Source: Paenibacillus sp. FSL R7-0204
GTDB taxonomy: Bacteria; Bacillota; Bacilli; Paenibacillales; Paenibacillaceae
Direction: 5' to 3'
Assembly (NCBI RefSeq): GCF_038002225.1
Contig: NZ_JBBOCA010000001.1
Location: 7,440,001-7,504,000 of the forward strand
Length of the DNA stretch: 64,000 bases
Of this stretch, positions 9,130 to 17,319 are shown one piece after another. The position numbers and the translations under genes are program-made. The first letter of the stretch is position 1. Each line of letters starts with the position of its first letter. The notes under the pieces are model-generated. The model had not been told where the DNA came from. It ran no database searches and saw nothing but the letters and a program-made list of their open reading frames with translations.

Positions 9130-9242
9130 GGAGGGGAATTTTGAAACTGTAGGAGCGCCAGCGACCGCCTTTGTCCTCGGATTTCTACCGCTATGGCGGT
9201 ATCAATCATGAAATCCGTGGACAACAGCGGCCGAAAGTTCAA
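9130..9242 (+). repeat. long hairpin element L, copy A
   Basis: GTCCTCGGATTTC pairs with GAAATCCGTGGAC (one mismatch) around an inner perfect stem TACCGC-TATG-GCGGTA, flanked by GGAGCGCCAGCGACCGCC and CAGCGG. A related element in reverse orientation occurs at 38391-38481. The two copies share the order of motifs (GGA-GCG-AGCG-CGCCTT-GTC-CGGATTT-ACCGC). It is not linked to a coding frame. Confidence 0.6.
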
Positions 9243-9312
9243 CAATCACCGCAGTTACGTCCTCATATTTGTACTTTTGATTCTCACAGTTCCATTTCTC
9301 CAGGCCCAACCC

Positions 9313-9660
9313 TTATTTCATCAGCTTGTTCACCGTAACCAGCAGCTCGTCAATCACCTCATGCTCACCGGCTTCGATCCGTTCGATAATACAGCTCTTC
9401 ATATGGCCTTCAAGCAGCAGCTTGCCGACACTGTTCAGGGCCGCCTGCACCGCCGCCAGCTGATTCAGCACATCATCGCAGTAGGTATCCCGTTCAATCA
9501 TGCCTTTCACTCCGCGGATCTGCCCTTCAATCCGGTTCAGCCGGGTCGTCAGCCCATTCTTGAATTCCGGGGAATGATGACTCTTGCGGTCGCCGGAAGC
9601 AGAAGAATGGCAGGCTTCGGCACAATCTTGTCCGGCAGGGTTCTTCTCATTTGTTGACAC
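9313..9660 (-). CDS. csoR: copper-sensing repressor CsoR
   Basis: 115 residues from a GTG start at 9660 that follows AAGGAGG. An upstream ATG at 9702 lies inside the operator and is rejected. The helical CsoR/RcnR fold is clear (TTRLNRIEGQIRGVKGMIERD). The Cu(I) ligands are Cys61, His86 and Cys90, with the same 25 and 4 spacing as known CsoR proteins. A short Cys/His-containing N-terminal tail precedes the fold. Apo-CsoR represses and Cu(I) binding releases it. Its own promoter carries the operator at 9692-9708, which indicates autoregulation. Confidence 0.93.
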   Translation of the reverse strand: MSTNEKNPAGQDCAEACHSSASGDRKSHHSPEFKNGLTTRLNRIEGQIRGVKGMIERDTYCDDVLNQLAAVQAALNSVGKLLLEGHMKSCIIERIEAGEHEVIDELLVTVNKLMK

Positions 9661-9684
9661 AGGAATCAGCCTCCTTATGTACCA

Positions 9685-9713
9685 ATATAATATACCCCCC
9701 ATGGGTATGTCAA
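9685..9713 (-). promoter_or_regulatory. csoR promoter with CsoR operator in the spacer
   Basis: On the minus strand TTGACA (9713-9708), 17 bp, TTATAT (9690-9685). The 17-bp spacer contains the palindrome ATACCC-N5-GGGTAT (9692-9708), so bound CsoR would cover the promoter core. Confidence 0.85.
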
Positions 9714-9862
9714 GACCTTAGCGGACAAGTGCTCTCCACCCTCCTTTAGAGTACTTTGCCCTATTGTAGCTGGAATAAAGGTCCGGCCGATAAGGAATAC
9801 CAAGTACACGCTTGCAAGTTCCCAAGCAGATCCCAACCCGTCTGTCCTCCTGAAAAAAACAA

Positions 9863-9891
9863 TTGCCACCCTATTCAAATTTGAATATAAT
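9863..9891 (+). promoter_or_regulatory. promoter of the DHA2 exporter with a perfect palindrome in the spacer
   Basis: TTGCCA (9863-9868), 17 bp, TATAAT (9886-9891). The spacer is filled by the perfect 16-bp palindrome TATTCAAATTTGAATA at 9872-9887. This is a classic repressor position. The PadR-type protein at 11454 is the natural candidate, but this is inference. Confidence 0.75.
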
Positions 9892-9928
9892 AAGATTCCA
9901 TTGAATTTTAAACATAAAGGAGCTTAAC

Positions 9929-11449
9929 ATGCACACCAAAGAAAGTAATCTCAAGCTCGTCATTGTCGGACTGCTGCTCGGTATTCTGATGTCGGCCATG
10001 GATAATACCATTGTTGCCGCAGCTATGGGCACGATTGTGTCCGATCTTGGAGGACTGGATAAAATCGTCTGGGTCACCTCTGCTTATATGGTCATGGTTA
10101 TGGCCGGCACCCCGATCTTCGGCAAACTGTCGGATATGTACGGGCGCAAGCGGTTTTTCATCTTCGGGCTTATCGTGTTCCTGATTGGCTCCGCCCTGTG
10201 CGGAACGTCGGCGAGCATTACCCAGCTCAGTATTTACCGTGCGATTCAAGGGATTGGCGGCGGTGCACTGATGCCGATTGCCTTCACGATTGTCTTCGAC
10301 ATCTTCCCGCCTGAGAAAAGAGGCAAGCTCACCGGACTCTTCGGCGCTGTCTTCGGGATCTCCAGTGTGATTGGGCCTCTGCTTGGTGCTTATATCACCG
10401 AATATATGAGCTGGCACTGGATTTTCTATATTAACCTGCCCATCGGGATTGTCTCGTTCTTCCTTATTATGACCTCCTACAAGGAATCCATATCGCATTC
10501 CAAGCAGCGGATTGACTGGGGCGGCGCTTTCACCCTGGTGGCAGGGATTATCTGCCTGATGTTCGCCCTGGAGCTTGGCGGTAACCAGTGTGCCTGGGAT
10601 TCTCTGGTCATTCTCGGCTTGTTCGCTGCGTTCGCCGTGCTTCTAATCGCCTTCATTGTCATTGAAAAAATCGCGGCAGAGCCGGTCATCTCCTTCGCCA
10701 TGTTCCGCCAGCGCCTGTTCGCAACCAGCAGTATCCTGGGGCTGTTCTATGGTTCGGCATTCATCGTAGCCACGGTATATATCCCGATCTACGTCCAGGG
10801 GGTATACGGCGGCTCGGCCACCAACTCCGGCCTGATTCTGATGCCGATGATGATCGGTACCGTAATCGGCAGCCAGTCCGGCGGTCTGCTTACCACCAAA
10901 ACGAGCTTCCGCAACATCATGCTGCTGTCAGCAGTCTGCTTCGTGGGCGGGATCTACTCCCTCAGCACCTTGACCCCGGAGACCTCCCGGATGGCGCTTA
11001 ATACCTTCATGGCCCTGACCGGCTTCGGAGTCGGCTTCTCCTTTTCCGTGCTCAGCCTGTCTTCGATCCAGCATTTCGACATGCGCCAGCGCGGCTCGGC
11101 AACGTCCACCAGTACCTTCATGCGCTCGCTCGGGATGACGCTGGGAATAACGATCTTCGGCATAATCCAGCGTAACCGCTTCGCCTCCGAGCTTAGTACA
11201 GCCTTCGGAGACAGCGGCCAGGCCGCTTCCTTCGGCGACCCGCGTTCCGCGTTGACGCCCGAGGCCAGAGCGCAGATTCCGCCGCCTGTCCTGGAGAAGA
11301 TTACGAATTCACTGTCTTCGTCAATCTCGCATACCTTCTTGTGGGCCATCGTTCCGGCGGTGCTTACGGTGGTCTTCGTCCTGCTGATGCCGAAGGACCG
11401 TCTGCTGCCGCAGGGCAGCCAGCACGGTGCAAATCAAGGTCAGCGGTAA
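9929..11449 (+). CDS. DHA2-family (EmrB/QacA-like, 14-TM) MFS drug exporter
   Basis: 506 residues and about 14 hydrophobic helices. The DHA2 signatures are present: MDNTIVAAAMGTI in TM1, the motif-A loop GKLSDMYGRKR near residue 68, and a proline/glycine-rich motif C (FGISSVIGPLLGA). It is expected to export toxic organic compounds using the proton gradient. AAAGGAG precedes the ATG. The downstream PadR gene starts close to its stop, so the two are probably co-transcribed and the exporter inducible. Confidence 0.9.
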   Translation: MHTKESNLKLVIVGLLLGILMSAMDNTIVAAAMGTIVSDLGGLDKIVWVTSAYMVMVMAGTPIFGKLSDMYGRKRFFIFGLIVFLIGSALCGTSASITQLSIYRAIQGIGGGALMPIAFTIVFDIFPPEKRGKLTGLFGAVFGISSVIGPLLGAYITEYMSWHWIFYINLPIGIVSFFLIMTSYKESISHSKQRIDWGGAFTLVAGIICLMFALELGGNQCAWDSLVILGLFAAFAVLLIAFIVIEKIAAEPVISFAMFRQRLFATSSILGLFYGSAFIVATVYIPIYVQGVYGGSATNSGLILMPMMIGTVIGSQSGGLLTTKTSFRNIMLLSAVCFVGGIYSLSTLTPETSRMALNTFMALTGFGVGFSFSVLSLSSIQHFDMRQRGSATSTSTFMRSLGMTLGITIFGIIQRNRFASELSTAFGDSGQAASFGDPRSALTPEARAQIPPPVLEKITNSLSSSISHTFLWAIVPAVLTVVFVLLMPKDRLLPQGSQHGANQGQR

Positions 11450-11453
11450 GCCC

Positions 11454-12017
11454 ATGCCGATGAAGCTGCTGATTCTGGGAATTCTGCTGGAGCGGGATAT
11501 GCATCCCTACGAGATCACCCTTGTTATGAAGGAACGCTCCATGGATCAAGTCATCAAGCTGCAGACCGGTTCCTTATATTATGCCGTTGACAAGCTGGCC
11601 GCAGGCGGCCATATCGAGGCGGTGGAGATCATTCACAGCCCGGACCGGCCGGATAAGACCATCTACCGCATTACGGATAAAGGCAAAGAATTGATGGAGC
11701 AGCTCATTCTCCAGCAGATTAAGAAAAGTGATCCGCCCTATCATCCGCTGTACATGGCCCTGGCCCTAGCGCGTCATATCGACCAGGACAAGGTGGCGAA
11801 GCTGCTGGAGGAACGCATCCGGGAGGCGGAGCATCAAGTGAATTATGCCTATCAAGTATACGAGGAGCATATCTCCATCGTGCCCCGCTCGGTGCTGCAT
11901 ATGATGTACGGCAGATATGAACATAGCCAGACCGAGCTGAAATGGCTGAAGCGCCTGTATGAGGATGTTGCCGTACGCAAAATGAATGATATCGGCGGAC
12001 CCATTATCCCAGACTAA
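11454..12017 (+). CDS. PadR-family transcriptional regulator
   Basis: About 187 residues from the ATG at 11454; an in-frame GTG at 11427 would overlap the exporter gene and neither start has a strong ribosome site. The N-terminal winged helix is typical (LLILGILLERDMHPYEI, then TGSLYYAVDKLAAGGHIE and the wing DKTIYRITDKGKEL). The C-terminal half is the helical PadR dimer domain. PadR proteins repress adjacent transporter or detoxification genes until a ligand binds. Its gene follows the exporter within a few bases, and the palindrome at 9872-9887 is its likely target. Confidence 0.88.
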   Translation: MPMKLLILGILLERDMHPYEITLVMKERSMDQVIKLQTGSLYYAVDKLAAGGHIEAVEIIHSPDRPDKTIYRITDKGKELMEQLILQQIKKSDPPYHPLYMALALARHIDQDKVAKLLEERIREAEHQVNYAYQVYEEHISIVPRSVLHMMYGRYEHSQTELKWLKRLYEDVAVRKMNDIGGPIIPD

Positions 12018-12249
12018 AAGAAGTAGCTAGCCGATATGATTGTTTAGCGAAGACCGTATGTGTTTATTAGGGAGCAAACCGCTGGCGGGCGGCTTGGGCA
12101 TCCGGCTGTACTACAGTTTTTAAGGAGAAAGAGACCACCAAGCACCGCTCCTCCAGCGACAAGAGATACCACACCGGGTTCTGAAGGAGTGTGCTGCTAC
12201 GGTAACATAACCGGAGCATTCTCAAGCTGAATATGATGGAGGGATCACA

Positions 12250-13227
12250 TTGCTGAATGCGTTACCCCTTAACCGGCGCGGCATACCTGCCAGCCGTATC
12301 GCCCTTGGCTGCATGGGGCTGGGCGGCGGGTGGGACCGTGAACCGGTCACAACTGCGAATGTGAAGCAGGGGCATGAGGCGCTGGATGCGGCGCTGTCTA
12401 TAGGCATTAATTTTTTTGACCATGCGGATATCTATACCCGGGGCAAGGCAGAGAAGGTGTTCGGGCAGATCTTCAAGGAGCGGCCGGGGCTGCGCGGGGA
12501 CATCCTGCTCCAGTCGAAATGCGGCATCAAGCTGATGGAGCCGGGAGATATCTCCAATAGCTTCGACCTCTCCAAGGAGCACATTCTGTCCAGCGTTGAT
12601 GGAACTCTCGCACGGCTGGGCACAGAGTATATTGATATCCTGCTGTTGCACCGCCCCGATCCGTTAATGGACCCCGAAGAGGTGGCGGAAGCGCTACATC
12701 AGCTCAAGGCCTCCGGTAAGGTGCGACACTTCGGCGTCTCCAACATGAGTGCTGCCCAGATCCAGCTGTTACAGACTTATTGCGACGAGCCGTTCATTGT
12801 CAACCAGCTGCATATGAGCCTGTCCCGGATCAGCTGGGTCGACGCCGTACTCAGCGTGAACCGCGACCCTTGGAAGGACATTACGTTCCCGGAGGGCACC
12901 ATGGAGTATTGCCGTGCCGGGAACATCCAGCTACAGGCCTGGGGCCCGCTGGCCCAGGGACTCTTCAGCGGACGGCCGCTTGAAGGCCAGCCGGAGAATG
13001 TTGTGAATACAGCGGCCATGGTACGTAGACTCGCTGACGAGAAAGGTGCGACACCCGAGGCCATCGTACTGGCTTGGCTGATGATGCATCCCGCAGCCAT
13101 CCAGCCCGTTATCGGCACCGTGAATCCGCAGCGGATCGCTGCCTGTGCGGGCGCAGACCAGCTGGATCTATCCCGTAAGGAGTGGTATGAGCTGTACGTC
13201 ACCTCGCGTGGGGAGAAGCTTCCTTGA
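12250..13227 (+). CDS. aldo/keto reductase (YdhF-like)
   Basis: 325 residues from a TTG start with GGAGGG 7 nt upstream. The AKR catalytic tetrad is complete: Asp57 and Tyr62 in FFDHADIYTRGKAE, Lys90 in LQSKCGI, His134 in LLLHRPD. The NADPH-binding C-terminal part is present (IGTVNPQRI). The DHADIY segment and overall length resemble E. coli YdhF. It should reduce aldehydes or ketones with NADPH; the natural substrate is unknown. It stands alone, with about 230 bp of unrecognised leader before it and a terminator at 13304-13333. Confidence 0.87.
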   Translation: MLNALPLNRRGIPASRIALGCMGLGGGWDREPVTTANVKQGHEALDAALSIGINFFDHADIYTRGKAEKVFGQIFKERPGLRGDILLQSKCGIKLMEPGDISNSFDLSKEHILSSVDGTLARLGTEYIDILLLHRPDPLMDPEEVAEALHQLKASGKVRHFGVSNMSAAQIQLLQTYCDEPFIVNQLHMSLSRISWVDAVLSVNRDPWKDITFPEGTMEYCRAGNIQLQAWGPLAQGLFSGRPLEGQPENVVNTAAMVRRLADEKGATPEAIVLAWLMMHPAAIQPVIGTVNPQRIAACAGADQLDLSRKEWYELYVTSRGEKLP

Positions 13228-13303
13228 GGTTGTATTTACCTGGAAATCACATGAATAAACAGGTTCAGCGATATCGTACATTTTCATAATACTAGCGGAG
13301 AGG

Positions 13304-13333
13304 TACTGTCCTTTTATGGACAGTATCTTCTTT
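13304..13333 (+). terminator. terminator after the aldo/keto reductase
   Basis: TACTGTCC, TTTTAT, GGACAGTA followed by TCTTCTTT. Confidence 0.7.
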
Positions 13334-13380
13334 GCATCGGAATACACTAACCCACCGTTTAGCCAACTGGTGCAGCATCC

Positions 13381-13472
13381 GAATTGTGTTCGGTTTTTCG
13401 CATACATTTTGCCCACGCGCCTCCCGCTGACCGAATGTATTCGGTGTTCCGCATACATTCGGCCGGGTTACC
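13381..13472. repeat. H1 hairpin repeat, two tandem copies (51-bp spacing)
   Basis: Unit 1 begins at 13385 (TGTGTTCGG, TTTTT, CGCATACA) and unit 2 at 13436 (TGTATTCGG, TGTT, CCGCATACA). Both continue with CATT..GCC or CATTCGGCC. The two stems differ in sequence but each can still form. Confidence 0.7.
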
Positions 13473-13619
13473 TTCGCGCCTACTTTCGCCCCATTCAGGG
13501 GCACTAATGCCTCTCATTTCCACCTCCCGCCCACTATCAGCGGATAACTCCTATGCACTTTTCCGCCCCCCTCTTCTCCCCTCACCGTCCCCCGCTCCTC
13601 CCATCCACTCCAGTCATGT

Positions 13620-13635
13620 GTTCTTTATAAAGAAC
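13620..13635. promoter_or_regulatory. SinR-type operator, palindromic
   Basis: GTTCTTTATAAAGAAC is a perfect palindrome made of two opposed GTTCTTT boxes. GTTCTYT is the established B. subtilis SinR recognition sequence. It lies about 200 bp upstream of the tapA-like gene, and a SinR homologue is encoded at 17320. Confidence 0.7.
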
Positions 13636-13766
13636 ATTTGTGTAAAACAGCGATAACCGTAGTTACAGCGAGATATCCCACTAAATTCGTACTTTATTGC
13701 GAACATTTCGCTGAAAATAACATTTTTCTTTTCCGAGCGGAGCAGTGTATGATTTGCTTACGAAAA

Positions 13767-13784
13767 CGTTCTTTATTAAGAACG
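13767..13784. promoter_or_regulatory. second SinR-type operator, close to the matrix operon start
   Basis: CGTTCTTTATTAAGAACG: two opposed 7-bp arms, one containing a full GTTCTTT box. It lies 45-62 bp upstream of the tapA-like ATG and 148 bp centre-to-centre from the first site. Confidence 0.7.
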
Positions 13785-13828
13785 AATATAACGAATAACT
13801 CATTAGCAAGTTGAGAGGGGGCTTAGCT

Positions 13829-15136
13829 ATGTACCCCAGATCTGCCAAGCGGCGCAAACGAAAAACCGGGAAGCTCGGCCTGCGGATTCTGCAATCGGGT
13901 ATGGCCGTATCTGTGCTTCTGATGTACACCTCGGGCCAGATCGGCAGCACCTATGGAGAGTTCAAAACCTCGCAGGAGCAGATCAGCTCCATCGGGCTAT
14001 GCCCGGTATTCCCGGGTCAGATTGAACAGCTGTTGTCCGAATTCAGCGGGCACCTAAGCACCCTCATAGAGCTGAAATCTTCCCTTGGCAGCCATAACAT
14101 CAGTGGAGTGTATAGCACCTCAGTCGCTACCGGAGAATTATCGCTTGCAGAGCTGGATCAGGCTGCGGGCGAGCTCTCAGCCCAACTCACTCAAGCTGAC
14201 AGCGAGATCGGTCTGCTGGAGAAACAACTGGGCTTCAACGGGACGGTCTGGCAACAAATTCTGCAGGAAATCGGCTATGCAGCGGCCATTCTGCACAAGC
14301 TCGGAGGGTATATGCTGAATCTCGATCCTAACTGTCTGGAAATCCGTGATGCACAGTTCTTCGACCAGATTCAAGAGAGTCTTCATCAAAGCGGAATTCT
14401 GTCGGAGCCGCTGGCGGAGACGTTAAGCGGAATTGTGGAGTACCTTGGCTCGATTCATGATATCGGCGGATCATTGCCCACCGGCAATCCGGACCGCGTC
14501 TTTCTCCGGCAGGATGACTACGGCTTCCCTGCTGAAGAGCCTATTCTCTCGTTCGTAACCAGTGCTTATCAGGCAGATTCGCAGGTATCCCCTGCGCTGT
14601 TGGCCACGTATGAGCAGTTGACTACCGAATTAACGGCATCCAAGGATACCCTGTCCTCCACCATCCACACCTTGCAGGAACGGCTGGCAGAAATCGCTGA
14701 AACCAAGACGGCCCTTAAGGACAAGGCGAAGGCACAGCAAGAGGAAGAGGAACGCCTGGCGCTTGAAAAGGCCGAAAAAGCCAGAGCAGAAGCCGAGCGG
14801 CTCGCCAAAGAGAAGCAGAAGGCTGCTGACGAAGCGCTGGAGCTGGAGCATGAACAAGCCCAGAACCAGCCGCCCGCAACCAGTCCTCCTGACAAAAGCC
14901 AGCCGGCAGAGGAGCCCGCTACCGCAGCGCCTGTACAGGACAATCCAGTCCCCACAGCTTCAGCAGCAGCAGAGGTTATTCCCACTGCCACTCCGGCGCC
15001 TGAGCTTCTTTTACCGGAAGCAACTCCAGATCCATTACCCGGCAGCGTAATCCCGGGCAATGTATTGGACGGCGCGCAGCCTGCTCCTACAGCTACACCG
15101 TCTCCACAATCCGACACCAGCAAAGGCGGCGAATAA
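13829..15136 (+). CDS. TapA-like matrix anchor/assembly protein
   Basis: About 435 residues from the ATG at 13829, which follows GAGAGGGGGC. A basic N-terminus (SAKRRKRKTGK) leads into one hydrophobic segment at about residues 18-35. Next comes a TapA-like stretch TYGEFKTSQEQI with a nearby Cys in GLCPVFP. The middle is helical. A charged coiled coil at about residues 285-350 precedes a long Pro/Ala/Thr/Glu-rich, probably disordered tail. Overall identity to B. subtilis TapA is low, so the assignment rests on the N-terminal pattern and on its position first in a sipW-tasA operon. It starts 45 bp after a SinR-type box and ends 1 bp before the sipW start. Confidence 0.65.
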   Translation: MYPRSAKRRKRKTGKLGLRILQSGMAVSVLLMYTSGQIGSTYGEFKTSQEQISSIGLCPVFPGQIEQLLSEFSGHLSTLIELKSSLGSHNISGVYSTSVATGELSLAELDQAAGELSAQLTQADSEIGLLEKQLGFNGTVWQQILQEIGYAAAILHKLGGYMLNLDPNCLEIRDAQFFDQIQESLHQSGILSEPLAETLSGIVEYLGSIHDIGGSLPTGNPDRVFLRQDDYGFPAEEPILSFVTSAYQADSQVSPALLATYEQLTTELTASKDTLSSTIHTLQERLAEIAETKTALKDKAKAQQEEEERLALEKAEKARAEAERLAKEKQKAADEALELEHEQAQNQPPATSPPDKSQPAEEPATAAPVQDNPVPTASAAAEVIPTATPAPELLLPEATPDPLPGSVIPGNVLDGAQPAPTATPSPQSDTSKGGE

Positions 15137-15137
15137 G

Positions 15138-15740
15138 ATGCGCATCCGAAAAATAGCCAATACGATAATCTCCACACTGATTCTGATAGTGTTCCTGGTG
15201 CTGATCACAGCCGTTGTCATCTCCAAGGCCTCCGGCGGCGAGCCCTCCTTCTTCGGCTATCAGATCAAAACGGTATTATCCGGCTCCATGGAGCCCGGCA
15301 TCCAGACCGGTTCCATTGTGGCCATTAAGCCGGGCGGGGATATGACCCGGTTCCATAAGGGCGATGTGATCACTTTTCTGAATCCCGATAATATCCTGAT
15401 TACCCACCGCGTGGTCGATGCCGAGCTGAACAGTGCTCTGGGGGAAGCCAGCTACACCACCAAGGGCGACAATAATGATGCAGCCGACACCGCAGCCGTC
15501 AGTTCCACAAATGTGGTAGGTGAGTACACCGGCGTGACCGTCCCCTATGTGGGCTATGCCTTGAGCTTCGCAGTCTCCAAAGCCGGAAGCGTAGTGCTGA
15601 TGATTGTTCCCGGACTGCTCCTGCTGCTCTACGCGCTGTATTCATCCTGGAAGGCTGTTGCGGCACTGGAAAAGAAGAATGCCTCCTCATCCGCAGCCAG
15701 CGCCGGCAGCCCGGATACTCTGACTGATCTCGTCCAATGA
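15138..15740 (+). CDS. sipW: SipW-type (ER-type) signal peptidase I
   Basis: 200 residues from the ATG at 15138, with AAAGGCGG 8 nt before. It has one N-terminal membrane helix (ISTLILIVFLVLITAVVI) and a second near the C-terminus. The catalytic serine is in SGSMEPGI. The general base is the histidine of LITHRVVD rather than a lysine, which marks the ER-type SipW subgroup. In Bacillus, SipW removes the signal peptides of TasA and TapA. The two TasA-like genes directly downstream carry the expected signal sequences. Confidence 0.93.
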   Translation: MRIRKIANTIISTLILIVFLVLITAVVISKASGGEPSFFGYQIKTVLSGSMEPGIQTGSIVAIKPGGDMTRFHKGDVITFLNPDNILITHRVVDAELNSALGEASYTTKGDNNDAADTAAVSSTNVVGEYTGVTVPYVGYALSFAVSKAGSVVLMIVPGLLLLLYALYSSWKAVAALEKKNASSSAASAGSPDTLTDLVQ

Positions 15741-15840
15741 TCAATTGTCCTCTCCCGTTTACGAAACGCGGAGCCACAATACAGCTTGCCGGAAGCACCG
15801 GCTATGCACTCAATAGACTCATTAAGAGAGGGATGAACAA

Positions 15841-16437
15841 ATGAACGTCAAAAAAACATTAGGTCTCGGCGTTGTATCGGCAGCATTAGGCTTAACCCTG
15901 GTCGGCGGAGGTACCTTCGCTTACTTCAGCAGTACTTCGACTTCCTCAGCTTCTTTTAACAACGGAACCCTATCACTGCAATCTGATCCCTCCGTCATTG
16001 TGAATCTCAGCAATCTTAAGCCGGGCGACACGGTCTTACGGGACTTCAAACTCAAAAACGACGGGACGCTCAATATTCCCAAAGTGGTACTGCGCACCTC
16101 ATCGGCCATTACAGACGCCCAGGGAGACAACGGCTCCCATAATTTCAAGGATGATATTATTGTGACCTTCCTCGTGAACAAAGATAAGAAGGAATCACCG
16201 CTCCTGGTCATCTCGCTGGCCGATCTGGAGCAGGAGAGTCCCGATCTGGTGGCCCGGGGAATTGTCGGAGCGATCTTAGGCGGAGAGAAGTCCGGCATCA
16301 AAGCCGGTACCTCGGATAACCTGACCATCCAGTTCGCCTTCAAGGAGACCCTCCAGCCGCAGAACTATTATCAGGGCGATACGCTTGCGCTGACTCTGAA
16401 TTTTGAAGCTAACCAGGAAAAAGGCAGTCTCAAATAA
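15841..16437 (+). CDS. TasA/CalY-family matrix fibre protein 1
   Basis: 198 residues. The N-terminus KKTLGLGVVSAALGLTLVGG is very like TasA and runs into GTFAYFSS, the region cut by SipW. The mature part is a beta-rich TasA/camelysin domain with the hallmark NLSNLKPGD near residue 57, then FKLKNDGTLNI. It probably polymerises outside the cell as biofilm fibres. The mature protein is shorter than B. subtilis TasA, closer in size to Bacillus cereus CalY. GAGAGGG precedes the ATG. A close paralogue follows 39 bp later. Confidence 0.88.
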   Translation: MNVKKTLGLGVVSAALGLTLVGGGTFAYFSSTSTSSASFNNGTLSLQSDPSVIVNLSNLKPGDTVLRDFKLKNDGTLNIPKVVLRTSSAITDAQGDNGSHNFKDDIIVTFLVNKDKKESPLLVISLADLEQESPDLVARGIVGAILGGEKSGIKAGTSDNLTIQFAFKETLQPQNYYQGDTLALTLNFEANQEKGSLK

Positions 16438-16476
16438 TTCCACAACAAAACAAACCATTCGAGGAGGAAATCAATC

Positions 16477-17067
16477 ATGGGTATCAAAAAAACTTTGGGT
16501 CTTGGCGTAGCATCGGCAGCACTGGGTTTGTCTTTAATCGGCGGGGGCACCTTCGCTTACTTCAGTTCCACAGCTACAAGCACGGCAACCTTCGCAGCGG
16601 GTACGCTGAAGCTAGGCTCTTCCTTCAACACTCCGGTAGCTCTGACGAATCTGAAGCCGGGAGACTACACCGTCCGCACCTTCACCTTGTCCAATGACGG
16701 CACACTGGATATCAAATTCCTCAAGCTTGCCACCACTTACACCGTAACCGATGCCAAGGGCGATAACGCGGGCCAGGATCTCGGAGACCACTTCAAGGTC
16801 AAGCTCCTCGATAATTCGTACACCGGCGGTTCATTAAGCGGTCATGTACTGTCCGAGATCTCTCTGAAGGATCTGAAAAACACCCCCAGCTACGATCTCG
16901 TAGCAGCAGGTGTACTGCCAGGAGGGATTGCCGCAGCCGGGTCCAAGACCTTCAAGATCGCCTTCGAGTTCGTAGACAATACGCTCGATCAGAATATTTT
17001 CCAGGGTGACGGTTTAGCATTGAACTGGACCTTCGATGCACTTCAAGGCCTGGGAGAAGCCAAGTAG
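16477..17067 (+). CDS. TasA/CalY-family matrix fibre protein 2
   Basis: 196 residues, paralogous to the preceding gene throughout. It shares the signal peptide (GLGVASAALGLSLIGGGTF), the AYFSST start of the mature chain, TNLKPGD and TLSNDGTLDI. The two mature parts have diverged in the middle, which suggests distinct roles such as major and minor fibre subunit. GAGGAGG lies before the ATG. The operon ends at the terminator at 17085-17130, so sinR downstream has its own promoter. Confidence 0.88.
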   Translation: MGIKKTLGLGVASAALGLSLIGGGTFAYFSSTATSTATFAAGTLKLGSSFNTPVALTNLKPGDYTVRTFTLSNDGTLDIKFLKLATTYTVTDAKGDNAGQDLGDHFKVKLLDNSYTGGSLSGHVLSEISLKDLKNTPSYDLVAAGVLPGGIAAAGSKTFKIAFEFVDNTLDQNIFQGDGLALNWTFDALQGLGEAK

Positions 17068-17084
17068 GTCAGCAATCCATCAAG

Positions 17085-17130
17085 ACAGCACATCCTTCCC
17101 CAACCGGGCCGGGTGTGCTGTTTTCTTTTC
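17085..17130 (+). terminator. terminator of the tapA-sipW-tasA-like operon
   Basis: ACAGCACA ... TGTGCTGT stem with GC-rich interior, followed by TTTTCTTTT. Confidence 0.85.
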
Positions 17131-17154
17131 TCCAGGCTGCCGGGCTCAATGATT

Positions 17155-17183
17155 TTGTCCGATTTGCGGTTTTTTGTTATACT
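17155..17183 (+). promoter_or_regulatory. sinR promoter
   Basis: TTGTCC (17155-17160), 17 bp, TATACT (17178-17183). It leaves a leader of about 130 nt before the sinR start. Confidence 0.6.
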
Positions 17184-17192
17184 GACAAGTGA

Positions 17193-17235
17193 AAACGGCT
17201 TTGCCGTCCCTCCTTTTGAAAGGGCGGTACCGTTT
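17193..17235 (+). ncRNA. structured 5' leader hairpin of sinR
   Basis: AAACGG (17193-17198) pairs with CCGTTT (17230-17235). Inside, GCC..CCCT pairs with AGGG.GGT. The element starts about 10 nt downstream of the -10 box, so it forms the 5' end of the sinR mRNA. I do not recognise it as a known riboswitch; it could simply stabilise the message. Confidence 0.4.
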
Positions 17236-17319
17236 CCGCGAGAAAGATAGGGTTAGGGTATAGCGCGAAGCATATCACTTCTTATCTTTTACCAAAAAAG
17301 TACGGAGGGCGTTGTAATC

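Noticed and set aside
9660..9702. Longer CsoR starting at the ATG at 9702
   Set aside because: That start would place the CsoR operator and -10 box inside the coding region; the GTG at 9660 has AAGGAGG at good spacing.
12018..12249. Riboswitch or T-box leader before the aldo/keto reductase
   Set aside because: The 230-bp leader contains GC-rich stretches, but I found no T-box sequence, no known aptamer core and no terminator/antiterminator pair.
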